A DNA stretch of 64,000 bases from Neobacillus driksii (lineage in GTDB: Bacteria; Bacillota; Bacilli; Bacillales; Cytobacillaceae). Positions within the stretch are counted from its first letter, which is position 1, and each line of letters begins with the position of its first letter. The stretch covers positions 186,001-250,000 of the forward strand of contig NZ_JACCBX010000007.1 of assembly GCF_013409995.1 (NCBI RefSeq), in the 5' to 3' direction. The notes beneath the pieces are model-generated. The model saw nothing but the letters and a program-made list of their open reading frames with translations, made no database searches and had not been told where the DNA came from. Of this stretch, positions 1-8,876 are shown in pieces. Position numbers and translations under genes: made by a program.

Positions 1-933
1 ATTATGAATCAATACAGTGAAACCTTGGAAATGCAGGAGAGCGATAGTGACGATCAGTCATTAGATAAATTTAGTGAACAGCGGAAAATTCAACAAAATG
101 TTGAACGTGATATTCAAAAGAACCTTCAAAGTCTGTTAGGAACAATTTTGGGAACTGATAAAGTCTACGTTCATACGTTTGTACGAATAAACTTTGATAA
201 AGTTAAAGTTCAAGAGAATCTAGTAAAGCCATCAGAAGATAGTGATAAGGGTGTTGTAATAAGTTCAGAAAAGGATTCAACAACATCTACCGGGGCTGGA
301 GGAAGTGCTGGCGGAGTAGTGGGAACAGGAGAAGAAGATGTTCCTGGATATACAGGCAGTGAATCTTCTGGTGACAGCAGTTATGAAAATCTTCAAGAAC
401 GGGTTAACTATGAGGTTAATAGAATTAACAACGAAATTATCAAAAGTCCGTATCAAATAGAAGATATCACGATAAATGTTGGTGTTCAATCTTCACCGGA
501 TTCACCAAATGAACTGCCGCAAACGACTCAAGACAATATCAAAAATATTGTCGCGAATACCGTTCGTACGGCTCTCGGACATCCTGAAATGTCTCAAGAA
601 GAAATTGACCAGCGCATTACGGTATTCCCACATGCTTTTGCACAGAACAGTGCAGATGAAAGTAAAACAGAATTAAATTGGATGTATATCGTTGCTGCAG
701 CGGCAGCAGGAATCCTTCTGGTTGGCGGGGGCACTTGGCTGGTAATGAGAAGGAAGAAGAAAGAACAAGAGGAAGACGAAGAAGAATTTGGATTTATTGA
801 ACCTGTGGAAGAGCCAGATTATTTTGCTGAGCAGGAATTAGATGTCCAAAGTCAATTGAAGAAATTGCTTGATCAAAGACCAGAAGATTTTTCAAAGGTT
901 ATTAGAACTTGGCTAAATGAAGAGGAGGCGTAA
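1..933 (+). CDS. fliF: Flagellar MS-ring protein FliF, C-terminal part (5' end outside window)
   Basis: This is the last 310 residues of FliF, open at the window edge. FliF forms the inner-membrane ring that surrounds the export gate and carries the FliG rotor ring. Visible are a Gly/Ser/acidic low-complexity loop (about residues 80-120 of the fragment), a membrane segment near residues 225-245 (IVAAAAAGILLVGGG) followed by an Arg/Lys stop-transfer run, and an acidic cytoplasmic tail ending in a helix with PEDFSKVIRTWLNEEE, the part that docks FliG in this family. fliG follows after 6 nt, so the two are co-transcribed. The Met at position 4 is internal and is not a start. Confidence 0.95.
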   Translation: MMNQYSETLEMQESDSDDQSLDKFSEQRKIQQNVERDIQKNLQSLLGTILGTDKVYVHTFVRINFDKVKVQENLVKPSEDSDKGVVISSEKDSTTSTGAGGSAGGVVGTGEEDVPGYTGSESSGDSSYENLQERVNYEVNRINNEIIKSPYQIEDITINVGVQSSPDSPNELPQTTQDNIKNIVANTVRTALGHPEMSQEEIDQRITVFPHAFAQNSADESKTELNWMYIVAAAAAGILLVGGGTWLVMRRKKKEQEEDEEEFGFIEPVEEPDYFAEQELDVQSQLKKLLDQRPEDFSKVIRTWLNEEEA

Positions 934-939
934 TTCCCT

Positions 940-1947
940 ATGGCGACTGCCTATAAATTGAGTGGTAAACAAAAAGCAGCAATATTGCTTATATCAATGG
1001 GAAAAGAGGCTTCCTCTAAGGTGTTTAACCATTTACCTGATGAGGAAATCGAACAATTAACCCTAGCAATTGCTAATATACACAAAGTGGATCCACAAGA
1101 AAAAGAAGAAGTATTAAATGAATTTCATGAAATGTGTATTGCACAAGATTATCTGTCAATGGGCGGTATTAGCTATGCCCAGGTTGTATTAGAGTATGCC
1201 TTAGGTAAAGACAAAGCGGTTCAAATTATTCAACGGTTAACCTCACAATTGCAAGTTAAACCATTTGATTTTGCTCGTCGTGTGGATGCAACTCAAATCT
1301 ATCATTTTTTACAAAATGAGCACCCGCAAACCATTGCACTTGTTTTAGCGCATTTAGAGCCGCAGCAATCTTCTTATATTCTGGCATCACTGCCTGAGGA
1401 ACTACAATCTGATGTTGCTAGGAGAATTGCCTTATTAGAGCAGGCATCACCTGAAGTGATAAAGGAAGTAGAGAATATACTCGAGCAGAAACTAGCCCAA
1501 ACGGTACGTCAAGACTACAGTGTGGTTGGTGGAATTGAGTCGATTGTTACCATCCTTAATGGGGTGGATCGTTCGACAGAGAAGAGTATCTTAGAGAACC
1601 TCGGAATGAAAGATCAATCACTGGTAGAGGAAATTAAGAAGCGGATGTTTGTCTTTGAAGACATTATTAATCTTGATAAACGTGCCATTCAGCGTGTGAT
1701 TCAAGAAGTTGAAAATCAAGATCTTATGCTTGCATTGAAAGCTTCTAGTCCTGATGTGAAGAAAGTCATCTTTGATAATATGTCCACTCGTATGGTGGAA
1801 ACCTTCGAAGAGGAAATGCAATATCTTGGACCTGTTAGGGTTAAGGATGTCGAAGAGGCACAAGGAAGAATTGTTTCTGTTATTCGTAGATTAGAAGAAT
1901 CTGGTGAGCTTGTGATTTCTCGAGGTGGCACGGATGTCTTATTCTAA
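940..1947 (+). CDS. fliG: Flagellar motor switch protein FliG
   Basis: Cytoplasmic rotor protein of 335 residues, the usual family length. It links the MS ring to the C ring and meets the stator through its C-terminal domain. The sequence shows the N-terminal FliF-binding helices (GKQKAAILLISMG), the middle-domain EHPQ motif (NEHPQTIALVLAHL, near residue 125), and the C-terminal torque region with the conserved charged pattern around MSTRMVETFEEEM and GPVRVKDVEEAQ. Nothing looks degenerate, so the stator-facing surface appears functional. This matters because the usual partners fliM and fliY are not in this operon. The ribosome site GAGGAGG sits inside the end of fliF. Confidence 0.97.
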   Translation: MATAYKLSGKQKAAILLISMGKEASSKVFNHLPDEEIEQLTLAIANIHKVDPQEKEEVLNEFHEMCIAQDYLSMGGISYAQVVLEYALGKDKAVQIIQRLTSQLQVKPFDFARRVDATQIYHFLQNEHPQTIALVLAHLEPQQSSYILASLPEELQSDVARRIALLEQASPEVIKEVENILEQKLAQTVRQDYSVVGGIESIVTILNGVDRSTEKSILENLGMKDQSLVEEIKKRMFVFEDIINLDKRAIQRVIQEVENQDLMLALKASSPDVKKVIFDNMSTRMVETFEEEMQYLGPVRVKDVEEAQGRIVSVIRRLEESGELVISRGGTDVLF

Positions 1948-2755
1948 AGTTTTCAAGGCTTCACAGCTTTCAATCATGAATGATGTCAAAATCATTTCAC
2001 AGCCGACAGTAAAATTTGTTTTTGACGGAGAATCTCCGCTACCCTCACATAATGAGGAAGAGGAGAGAACCTCCCATCAAGTTCATTTAATGCTGGAAGA
2101 GGCACAAGCAGAGGCACAAGCGATCATTAATAACGCACGGAAACAGGCACAGTCGATTGAAGAAGCAACAGAGGTTAAGGTAAATCAATGGTGGGAAGAA
2201 AACCAAAAGCAACTTGAGGATTTATCTTTTGAAGCTAAACAGCAAGGGTATCAAGAAGGATTTGAGCTAGGCCGGAAAGACTCTGAAAATGAGCTTAAAC
2301 AGCAATACCGTGAGAAAATGGAACAAATTCAGTGTCTACTAAATCAGGCTTATCAGCAAAAAGAAGAAATCATTGCTGAAGCAGAACCGTTTTTGTTGGA
2401 ATTAAGCACGGTGATTGCCTCTCAAATTATTAAACAGGAACTTGATGAATCTCCAGATAAATTTATCGAGCTTATCAAACAGCATATTCTCCGAGTGAAG
2501 GAGAAAGAATCCATTACGGTGTGTGTTCATCCTGGTGATTTTGATTTTATTCAAGCACAACGCTCCCACCTCGTAGCAGTGGTAAATGGAGAAACCGAAA
2601 TTAAAATTTTCCCGGATCAATCGATTTCATCTAAGGGCTGTGTGATTCGTACGGCATTTGGTAGTGTTGATGCCCGAATTGATACACAACTAGAAGAAGT
2701 AAAAAAGGTAATTTTAGAGGCAAGAAGGGTGAATGACCAAAATGTTGTCAGCTGA
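1934..2755 (+). CDS. fliH: Flagellar export stator protein FliH
   Basis: Negative regulator and stator of the flagellar export ATPase. I place the start at ATG 1934 because GAGGTGG lies 5-6 nt upstream; a GTG at 1925 is also in frame. The protein is about 273 residues: a variable N-terminus, a long Ala/Gln/Glu-rich coiled coil (EAQAEAQAIINNARKQAQ, about residues 55-75) and the conserved FliH/YscL-like C-terminal half that binds FliI. The gene overlaps the ends of both fliG and fliI, the tight packing expected for translational coupling within the fla operon. Confidence 0.93.
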   Translation: MSYSKVFKASQLSIMNDVKIISQPTVKFVFDGESPLPSHNEEEERTSHQVHLMLEEAQAEAQAIINNARKQAQSIEEATEVKVNQWWEENQKQLEDLSFEAKQQGYQEGFELGRKDSENELKQQYREKMEQIQCLLNQAYQQKEEIIAEAEPFLLELSTVIASQIIKQELDESPDKFIELIKQHILRVKEKESITVCVHPGDFDFIQAQRSHLVAVVNGETEIKIFPDQSISSKGCVIRTAFGSVDARIDTQLEEVKKVILEARRVNDQNVVS

Positions 2756-4061
2756 TCATTATGTCAAATTGGTGCGGGGAATGGACCCTGTACGTGTCAA
2801 CGGAAAAATCACCCAAATTATTGGACTCACCATAGAATCACAGGGACCAGATGTAAGAATTGGAGAAATGTGTTCCATATATCCCTCAGGATCTCAGGAG
2901 CCGATTCAAGCTGAAGTTGTTGGAATCCGAGAAAACAAGGTTCTGTTAATGCCGCTCGGAGAGGTAAGATCGATAGGTCCAGGATGTGATGTTGTTGCCA
3001 GTGGAAAGCCGATGACGGTGAAAGCCGGACACCAATTACTGGGCAGAATCCTGGACGGATTAGGTCAGCCTCTTGATGGAAAGCCACTTCCGCTAGGATT
3101 AGAGGAAGTTCCGACTCATGCACAACCTCCTAATCCCCTATCTAGACCGAGAATTAAATCTCCATTAGGTGTTGGGGTAAGAACCATTGATGGGCTTCTA
3201 ACGATGGGGAAAGGTCAGAGGATGGGAATCTTTGCAGGAAGCGGTGTCGGAAAAAGTACCTTGCTGGGAATGATTTCCCGCAATACAACAGCTGATGTTA
3301 ATGTCATTGCCTTAATTGGAGAACGAGGGCGAGAGGTTCTTGACTTTATTGAGCAAAACTTAGGTGAGGAAGGGTTAAAAAAATCGGTCGTGATTGTGGC
3401 GACATCGGATCAGCCTTCCTTAATTCGAATTAAAGGCGCCTTAACGGCTACATCGATTGCTGAATATTTTCGTGACCAAGGGAAAGATGTCCTCCTAGTG
3501 ATGGATTCTGTTACCCGATTTGCAATGGCACAAAGAGAGGTTGGACTGGCAATAGGGGAGCCGCCGACGACAAAAGGGTATACACCTTCGGTATTTGCCA
3601 TGCTTCCACAACTCCTTGAGCGGGCTGGTACAGGACCAAAGGGCTCCATATCTGCCATTTATACGGTGTTGGTAGATGGGGATGATATGAACGAACCAAT
3701 TGCTGATGCTGTGCGAGGTATCTTGGATGGTCATATCATCTTAAGTCGTGCAATCGGGGCAAAGGGAATTTTCCCTTCTATTGATGTTTTAAATAGTGCG
3801 AGCAGGGTTATGACAGAAATTACCTCAGATGAACATTTACATGCTGTCCGAAATTTTAAAAAGCTCCTGGCTTCTTATAACGAAGCTGAAGATTTAATTA
3901 ATATTGGTGCTTATAAAAAAGGTTCCAATCGAGAAATTGATATGGCCATGCGTTTAAAACCGCAAATGGATAATTTCTTGCGGCAAGGTATTTATGAAGG
4001 TTCACAGTTAGAGGATGTTCAAACCTTATTAACATCTCAATTTGGAGCGATTATGCGATGA
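2733..4061 (+). CDS. fliI: Flagellum-specific export ATPase FliI
   Basis: F1-type hexameric ATPase that unloads export substrates at the flagellar type III gate. It has 442 residues, typical for the family. Visible motifs are the Walker A GSGVGKST (about residues 169-176), the Walker B strand VLLVMDSVTRFAMAQRE, and the family signature GEPPTTKGYTPSVFAMLPQL. The start at ATG 2733 overlaps fliH by 23 nt; a second in-frame ATG at 2742 is possible. It works with FliH (upstream) and FliJ (downstream, overlapping by ATGA). Confidence 0.97.
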   Translation: MTKMLSADHYVKLVRGMDPVRVNGKITQIIGLTIESQGPDVRIGEMCSIYPSGSQEPIQAEVVGIRENKVLLMPLGEVRSIGPGCDVVASGKPMTVKAGHQLLGRILDGLGQPLDGKPLPLGLEEVPTHAQPPNPLSRPRIKSPLGVGVRTIDGLLTMGKGQRMGIFAGSGVGKSTLLGMISRNTTADVNVIALIGERGREVLDFIEQNLGEEGLKKSVVIVATSDQPSLIRIKGALTATSIAEYFRDQGKDVLLVMDSVTRFAMAQREVGLAIGEPPTTKGYTPSVFAMLPQLLERAGTGPKGSISAIYTVLVDGDDMNEPIADAVRGILDGHIILSRAIGAKGIFPSIDVLNSASRVMTEITSDEHLHAVRNFKKLLASYNEAEDLINIGAYKKGSNREIDMAMRLKPQMDNFLRQGIYEGSQLEDVQTLLTSQFGAIMR

Positions 4062-4492
4062 AATATAAATTTTCCTATCAAAAAGTGCTAGACTTCAAAG
4101 AAAAACAAAAAGAAATTGCTGAGCAGGAATTTGGAACAAGCAAGCTTAAACAAATAAAAGTTGAGGAACAACTCGAGGATTTAGCATTGGAAAAAGAAAA
4201 AATCTTCAATCAGTACAATGATATGAATCGAAAACCAGTATGGCAAATATTAGAGGTTCAGCATGAAATTGAACATGTTAATTTACAATTGAAGAAACTT
4301 GAGCAAAAATCAGAACAAATTCTCCATGAGGTAGAAGAAAGACATAAGACCCTCATCGAAAAAACGCAGGAAGCAAAAATTTGGGACCAATGGAAGGCAA
4401 AATCAGCGGCTGCTTTTCAAAAACAGATGGATCAAAAAGAACAAGCTTTTTTGGATGAAATGGCAGTGCTGCGGAATGCACGAAGAATATAA
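4058..4492 (+). CDS. fliJ: Flagellar export chaperone/stalk protein FliJ
   Basis: Small coiled-coil protein (144 residues) that inserts into the FliI hexamer and couples ATP hydrolysis to the FlhA gate. The sequence is almost entirely charged helix (many Lys/Glu/Gln, no cysteine, no membrane segment), beginning KYKFSYQKVLDFKEKQKE, the usual FliJ opening. It overlaps the fliI stop by four bases (ATGA). Assignment rests on length, coiled-coil character and position between fliI and ylxF. Confidence 0.93.
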   Translation: MKYKFSYQKVLDFKEKQKEIAEQEFGTSKLKQIKVEEQLEDLALEKEKIFNQYNDMNRKPVWQILEVQHEIEHVNLQLKKLEQKSEQILHEVEERHKTLIEKTQEAKIWDQWKAKSAAAFQKQMDQKEQAFLDEMAVLRNARRI

Positions 4493-4507
4493 GGCGGGGA
4501 TAACTAG

Positions 4508-5365
4508 ATGGTAGAGAAAACTCGCGGAAAATTAGCCTCTTTTTTTTACATAGGCGTTATTCCGTTCATTATATGTATTGTAGTACTTGGTACTGCTGTG
4601 AATTTTATGGGAGTTCCAGTTTGGCAAACCATGAAGGAATGGGGAAGCTCACTTCCTATTATTAGTAAGATTATTCCAGAAGGTGAGACAAAAGCTTTAG
4701 CGAAAACCCCAGAAAACGCTGAGTACTGGCAGCAGCAGTACCTTAGTGCAGATGAGAAACTGAAGGAAAAGGATCTTGAAATTGAGAGTTTGAAAAAACA
4801 GATAGATTCTAATCAAGAAGGTCTAAATGAATTAAAGAAGAGTAACCAAGAATTACAGTTACAAATGGAAACCAAGCAGAACGAGGAAACCAAGAAGCAA
4901 ATGGAACAAGTAGCTGCTATTTATGCTGATATTTCCCCATCTAAAGCAGCATTAATGTTACAGAACATGTCTTTAGATGAAGCTGTATATACATTGATGC
5001 AGCTAGAACAAGATCTACAAAGCAGTATCATTGGAAGTATGAAGGATGCGAAGAAAGCAGCACAGGTGACAACCGTGCTTCGAGATGCGGTCATGATAGT
5101 GGAGACCGATCCTGCATTGGTGAAAGAACAATTAGGAGAACTTGTTAAAAAACAAGAAAATCCAACAACCGCATTATCAGAAACAATTGCTGGAATGAAC
5201 CCGGCACAGTCAGCCAGTATTATCCAATCGATGATGAGTACAAATTCACAAGTAGCTTACGAGATTTTGAAAAACCTTACGACCGCAAGTCGTTCCCAAA
5301 TCTTAACGGAAATTGCAAAGACCGATGCAACTACAGCGGCTCAAATTACAGCCAATTTAAAATAA
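4508..5365 (+). CDS. ylxF: YlxF/MotE-family membrane-anchored protein
   Basis: Protein of 285 residues with one N-terminal membrane segment (about residues 12-32), a long charged coiled coil (about 75-135) and a C-terminal MgtE-N-like helical domain with the MotE-type phrase ISPSKAALMLQNMSLDEAVYTLMQL. It occupies the ylxF position directly after fliJ. Proteins of this type are thought to act at the motor or hook-length stage; the exact job is not established. In B. subtilis the next genes would be fliK, flgD, flgE, fliL, fliM, fliY and cheY. Here fliO begins only 31 nt downstream. Confidence 0.85.
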   Translation: MVEKTRGKLASFFYIGVIPFIICIVVLGTAVNFMGVPVWQTMKEWGSSLPIISKIIPEGETKALAKTPENAEYWQQQYLSADEKLKEKDLEIESLKKQIDSNQEGLNELKKSNQELQLQMETKQNEETKKQMEQVAAIYADISPSKAALMLQNMSLDEAVYTLMQLEQDLQSSIIGSMKDAKKAAQVTTVLRDAVMIVETDPALVKEQLGELVKKQENPTTALSETIAGMNPAQSASIIQSMMSTNSQVAYEILKNLTTASRSQILTEIAKTDATTAAQITANLK

Positions 5366-5396
5366 ATCGCTCAGGACTCCAAGGAAGGAGAAAATC

Positions 5397-5960
5397 ATGA
5401 AATACCTCATGTTGTTATTTGTTATGCTTATAAATCTAATATCTTTTCAAACTACTATTCACGCCGAAGAACCGAAATCTTCAGCTGAACCTTCCGTCTA
5501 TGACTCTATTCATAAGGATGAGGTGAAAACGACACCAGCATCGGATAAAGAAATGAATAGTTCGTCATCTTCTATTTTCCCGCTATTCTTAAAATTTATT
5601 TTCTCTTTCCTTTTGGTGATTGGATTATTGTTTGCGTTACTCCGCTTTCTTTCTAAACGCAGCACTGGATCCCAATCAAATGGTTCCATTATTCCATTAG
5701 GTAATCATATGCTCGGTAATAATCGCTCCTTGCAAATTCTCCTGATTGGAAAAACCATCTATATTGTTGGGGTAGGGGATACCGTTACACTCGTCCGGAC
5801 TCTTTCTGAAGGTGACGAGTACCAGCATCTGTTAAAAAGTTATGAAAATCAAGCAGATACCCTTACACCATCAGAGTTTTTTAAGGATTCTACTCAAAAA
5901 TGGAGTTCCATTTTACAAAAACAAATAAAAAAAATACAGCGCGAGAACGATGAGGTGTAG
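5397..5960 (+). CDS. fliO: Flagellar biosynthesis protein FliO (FliZ in B. subtilis)
   Basis: Assembly factor for the FliP/Q/R export gate. It has 187 residues: an N-terminal signal peptide ending near ...TIHAEE, a Ser/Lys-rich external stretch, one membrane segment (about residues 57-82, FPLFLKFIFSFLLVIGLLF) and a cytoplasmic FliO domain with the pattern SLQILLIGKTIYIVGVGD. A strong ribosome site (AAGGAAGGAG) precedes ATG 5397. Position just before fliP supports the call. Confidence 0.92.
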   Translation: MKYLMLLFVMLINLISFQTTIHAEEPKSSAEPSVYDSIHKDEVKTTPASDKEMNSSSSSIFPLFLKFIFSFLLVIGLLFALLRFLSKRSTGSQSNGSIIPLGNHMLGNNRSLQILLIGKTIYIVGVGDTVTLVRTLSEGDEYQHLLKSYENQADTLTPSEFFKDSTQKWSSILQKQIKKIQRENDEV

Positions 5961-5965
5961 GAACG

Positions 5966-6712
5966 ATGATTAAAAAAATTGCCTTCTTAGTTCCGCTCCT
6001 TACATTTGGTATCTATTCGATAGCACATGCGGAATATTCCGTTGGGTCGATTCTGCCAGGAATCGATTTGGGTTCAAATGAACCAGGTCAGGTTTCTAAC
6101 ACACTAAGAATTATCATCTTATTAACCGTAATGTCGATTGCACCATCCTTTTTAGTGTTAATGACTTGTTTTACAAGGATCGTAGTTGTATTGGGATTTG
6201 TCCGGACTGCCTTAGGTACGCAGCAAATGCCGCCAAACCAAGTAATCGTGGGCTTAGCCCTGTTTATGACTTTTTTTGTGATGGGACCGACTTTTTCTGA
6301 AGTGAATAAAGATGCCCTTCAGCCATTTATGGACGGAAAAATGACACAACAAGAAGCATTTGATACAGCAAGTGCTCCACTTAAAGAATTTATGACCAAA
6401 CATACAAGAGAAAAAGACCTGGCGTTATTCATGGATTATGCAAAAATGGACAAGCCGAAGAGTATCGACGATATCCCATTAACGGCCTTGGTACCTGCCT
6501 TTGCAATAAGCGAACTTAAATCAGCCTTCCAAATGGGATTTATGATTTTTGTTCCGTTTCTGGTTATCGATATGATTGTAGCTAGTATTCTCATGTCCAT
6601 GGGGATGATGATGCTGCCGCCAGTAATGATTTCGCTTCCGTTTAAAATCTTACTTTTTATTTTGGTAGATGGATGGAATTTAATCGTTAAATCATTACTT
6701 ATGAGTTTTTAA
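5966..6712 (+). CDS. fliP: Flagellar export gate protein FliP
   Basis: Core pore subunit of the flagellar type III export gate. It has 248 residues, with a cleavable signal peptide (MIKKIAFLVPLLTFGIYSIAHA) and four further hydrophobic helices. Family phrases include LMTCFTRIVVVLGFVRTALGTQQMPPNQVIVGLALF and the C-terminal SELKSAFQMGFMIFVPFLVIDMIVASILMSMGMMMLPP. Ribosome site GAGGTG lies upstream of ATG 5966. It assembles with FliQ and FliR, encoded immediately downstream. Confidence 0.97.
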   Translation: MIKKIAFLVPLLTFGIYSIAHAEYSVGSILPGIDLGSNEPGQVSNTLRIIILLTVMSIAPSFLVLMTCFTRIVVVLGFVRTALGTQQMPPNQVIVGLALFMTFFVMGPTFSEVNKDALQPFMDGKMTQQEAFDTASAPLKEFMTKHTREKDLALFMDYAKMDKPKSIDDIPLTALVPAFAISELKSAFQMGFMIFVPFLVIDMIVASILMSMGMMMLPPVMISLPFKILLFILVDGWNLIVKSLLMSF

Positions 6713-6727
6713 GAAGAGGTGTAATCC

Positions 6728-6997
6728 ATGACAACAGAAGTCATTCTACGAATTGCTCAAGAGTCCATTTATACGATATTAATTGTCATTGCTCCCGTTG
6801 CCGGTGTAGCCTTAGTGGTTGGATTGTTAGTTAGTATTTTTCAAGCCACCACTCAAATCCAGGAACAGACATTAGCCTTTGTTCCCAAAATAGTAGCAGT
6901 ATTTTTAACGATTCTATTTTTTGGGTCGTGGATGCTGAATTATGTGGTTGATTTTACTCAGAATCTATTGGGTAATCTTTCGCAGTTTGTCGGGTAG
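6728..6997 (+). CDS. fliQ: Flagellar export gate protein FliQ
   Basis: Two-helix membrane protein of 89 residues wrapping the FliP5-FliR1 pore. It shows the two hydrophobic hairpin segments and the conserved FQATTQIQEQTLAFVPKIVAV motif between and after them. The ribosome site AAGAGGTG precedes ATG 6728. The stop is adjacent to fliR. Confidence 0.97.
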   Translation: MTTEVILRIAQESIYTILIVIAPVAGVALVVGLLVSIFQATTQIQEQTLAFVPKIVAVFLTILFFGSWMLNYVVDFTQNLLGNLSQFVG

Positions 6998-7006
6998 GTG
7001 ATCCCC

Positions 7007-7777
7007 ATGGATGAAACTGCCTGGTGGACTTTTTTACTGATTTTTGTTCGGATTACAACGTTCATGCTTACTGCACCAATTTTCTCCGGCAGGCAAATAC
7101 CCGTGATCTACAAAATTGGCTTTAGTATCGTCTTAAGTTTCCTATGTGTGGGTGTGGTGAAAGAACAGTTTGAGTCCTTATCTCAGGGTGCACTTATTCT
7201 ATTAATTATAAAAGAGTTTTTTGTTGGCATTGTACTAGGGATGGTCGCCAATATCTTTATGTATGCAGTGCAATTTGCTGGATCGCTTCTCGACTTTCAA
7301 ATAGGGTTTTTCATGGCTAATTTATATGACCCTACATTTGGGACAAACACACAGCTCACAGGACAGTTTCAAAATATACTCGCAATCTTGGTTTTACTAG
7401 CAACCAATGGTCATCATTTAATTATTCAAGCCATATTGGCAAGCTTTGATTGGATCAGTTTACAAGATTTAGTGCCAGCTTGGATGGATGGTACAATCTC
7501 TACTTTTTTCTTAGAAAGTTTAGTGAAGATGTTTTTGATTGGATTTATGATGGCTCTGCCCATCGTGGGAACATTGTTTTTAGTGGATGTTGGCTTAGGA
7601 ATCATGGCCAAAACGGTTCCACAAATGAATATATTTGTGATTTTTCCTCCTGTCAAAATTCTCATTCACTTTTTGATTTATATCGTCATTTTGCCTAGCC
7701 TTTTTTACTTATTGAAGGTGCTTTTTGAAAATATGTATGAAGCCATGTATTCGATACTGAACATAATGGGGGGATAA
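7007..7777 (+). CDS. fliR: Flagellar export gate protein FliR
   Basis: Polytopic membrane protein of about 256 residues that completes the FliPQR export gate. I choose ATG 7007 (start MDETAWWTFLLIFVR) because TAGGTG lies 7-8 nt upstream; the GTG at 6998 would begin on that same site. Family features are the repeated hydrophobic helices, the phrase GVLVKEFFVGIVLG-like at KEFFVGIVLGMVANIFMYA, and PQMNIFVIFPPVKILIHF near the C-terminus. Confidence 0.95.
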   Translation: MDETAWWTFLLIFVRITTFMLTAPIFSGRQIPVIYKIGFSIVLSFLCVGVVKEQFESLSQGALILLIIKEFFVGIVLGMVANIFMYAVQFAGSLLDFQIGFFMANLYDPTFGTNTQLTGQFQNILAILVLLATNGHHLIIQAILASFDWISLQDLVPAWMDGTISTFFLESLVKMFLIGFMMALPIVGTLFLVDVGLGIMAKTVPQMNIFVIFPPVKILIHFLIYIVILPSLFYLLKVLFENMYEAMYSILNIMGG

Positions 7778-7781
7778 CCAG

Positions 7782-8876
7782 ATGCTACTTCGTCTAGACC
7801 TGCAGTTTTTTGCGGATGAAAAAACAGAAAAAGCGACACCGAATAAGCGGCGCGAAACGCGGAAAAAAGGGCAGGTTGCGAAGAGCCAGGAAGTTTCTGC
7901 CGCCTTAACATTGTTGATTACTTTTGGCTTTTTTATTGTCGGAGGAAAAAGTTTTATTGAAGGATGTTTAAATATTTATCGTCATAGTTTTCAGGAATAT
8001 TTATTATGGAACCTTTCAATAAAAAGTACTCAGTTGCTTTTTAATCAGCTTTTGTTTGATTCAGCGATTTTGATCGCCCCTATATTTGTAGTTGTTCTAG
8101 TCGCGGGATTTGTTTCTAACTATGCACAAGTAGGATTTATGTTTAATACGGAGTCACTTAAAATGAATCTTGGAAAGATTAACCCGATTGAAGGGGCCAA
8201 AAATATATTTTCCTTGCGGTCGATTGTGGAACTTTTAAAGTCGATTTTTAAAATTGCTGTCACCTCGATTGTGGCATATCTATTAATTTGGAATAATAGA
8301 GGCGAATTATTTCAATTAGGCGAAAAAAACATTTGGGATGCTACTAGTTTCATAGGATCTCTCGTCATAAAGATTGGTCTCTTCGTCTCAGCCAGTTTGT
8401 TTGTCATGGCTATTGCCGACTATATGTATCAAAAATTTGAATTTGAAAAAAAAATCCGGATGTCAAAACAAGATATTAAGGATGAACACAAGAAAATGGA
8501 AGGTGATCCTTTTATTAAAGGACAAAGGCGGGCAAAACAACGTCAAATGGCAATGAACCGCATGATTGCAGAGGTGCCAAAGGCCGATGTAATCATCACC
8601 AATCCAACACACTTTGCCGTAGCCATTCGCTACGATGTTGCAACCATGGACGCACCTCAGGTAATTGCAAAAGGCCAGGACCATGTTGCCTTAAAAATTA
8701 AAGAAATTGCAAAAGAACATAAAATTATGACCGTCGAAAATAAACCGCTCGCACGAGCACTGTTTGCTGCCGTGGAGATAGGTGAGACAATTCCAGAGGA
8801 ACTATTTAATGCAGTAGGAGAGGTTTTAGCGTATGTTTACTATCAAGAAGGCCGCTATAAGGGGATGATGGCATGA
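7782..8876 (+). CDS. flhB: Flagellar export switch protein FlhB
   Basis: Export-gate protein controlling the switch from rod/hook to filament substrates. It has 364 residues: four membrane helices, then a cytoplasmic domain with the autocleavage motif NPTH (about residues 273-276, within ITNPTHFAVAIRYD). The N-terminal EKTEKATPNKRRETRKKGQVAKSQEV is diagnostic. The cleavage site is intact even though the ruler protein gene fliK, which normally triggers the switch, is not in this operon. It overlaps flhA by ATGA. Confidence 0.97.
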   Translation: MLLRLDLQFFADEKTEKATPNKRRETRKKGQVAKSQEVSAALTLLITFGFFIVGGKSFIEGCLNIYRHSFQEYLLWNLSIKSTQLLFNQLLFDSAILIAPIFVVVLVAGFVSNYAQVGFMFNTESLKMNLGKINPIEGAKNIFSLRSIVELLKSIFKIAVTSIVAYLLIWNNRGELFQLGEKNIWDATSFIGSLVIKIGLFVSASLFVMAIADYMYQKFEFEKKIRMSKQDIKDEHKKMEGDPFIKGQRRAKQRQMAMNRMIAEVPKADVIITNPTHFAVAIRYDVATMDAPQVIAKGQDHVALKIKEIAKEHKIMTVENKPLARALFAAVEIGETIPEELFNAVGEVLAYVYYQEGRYKGMMA

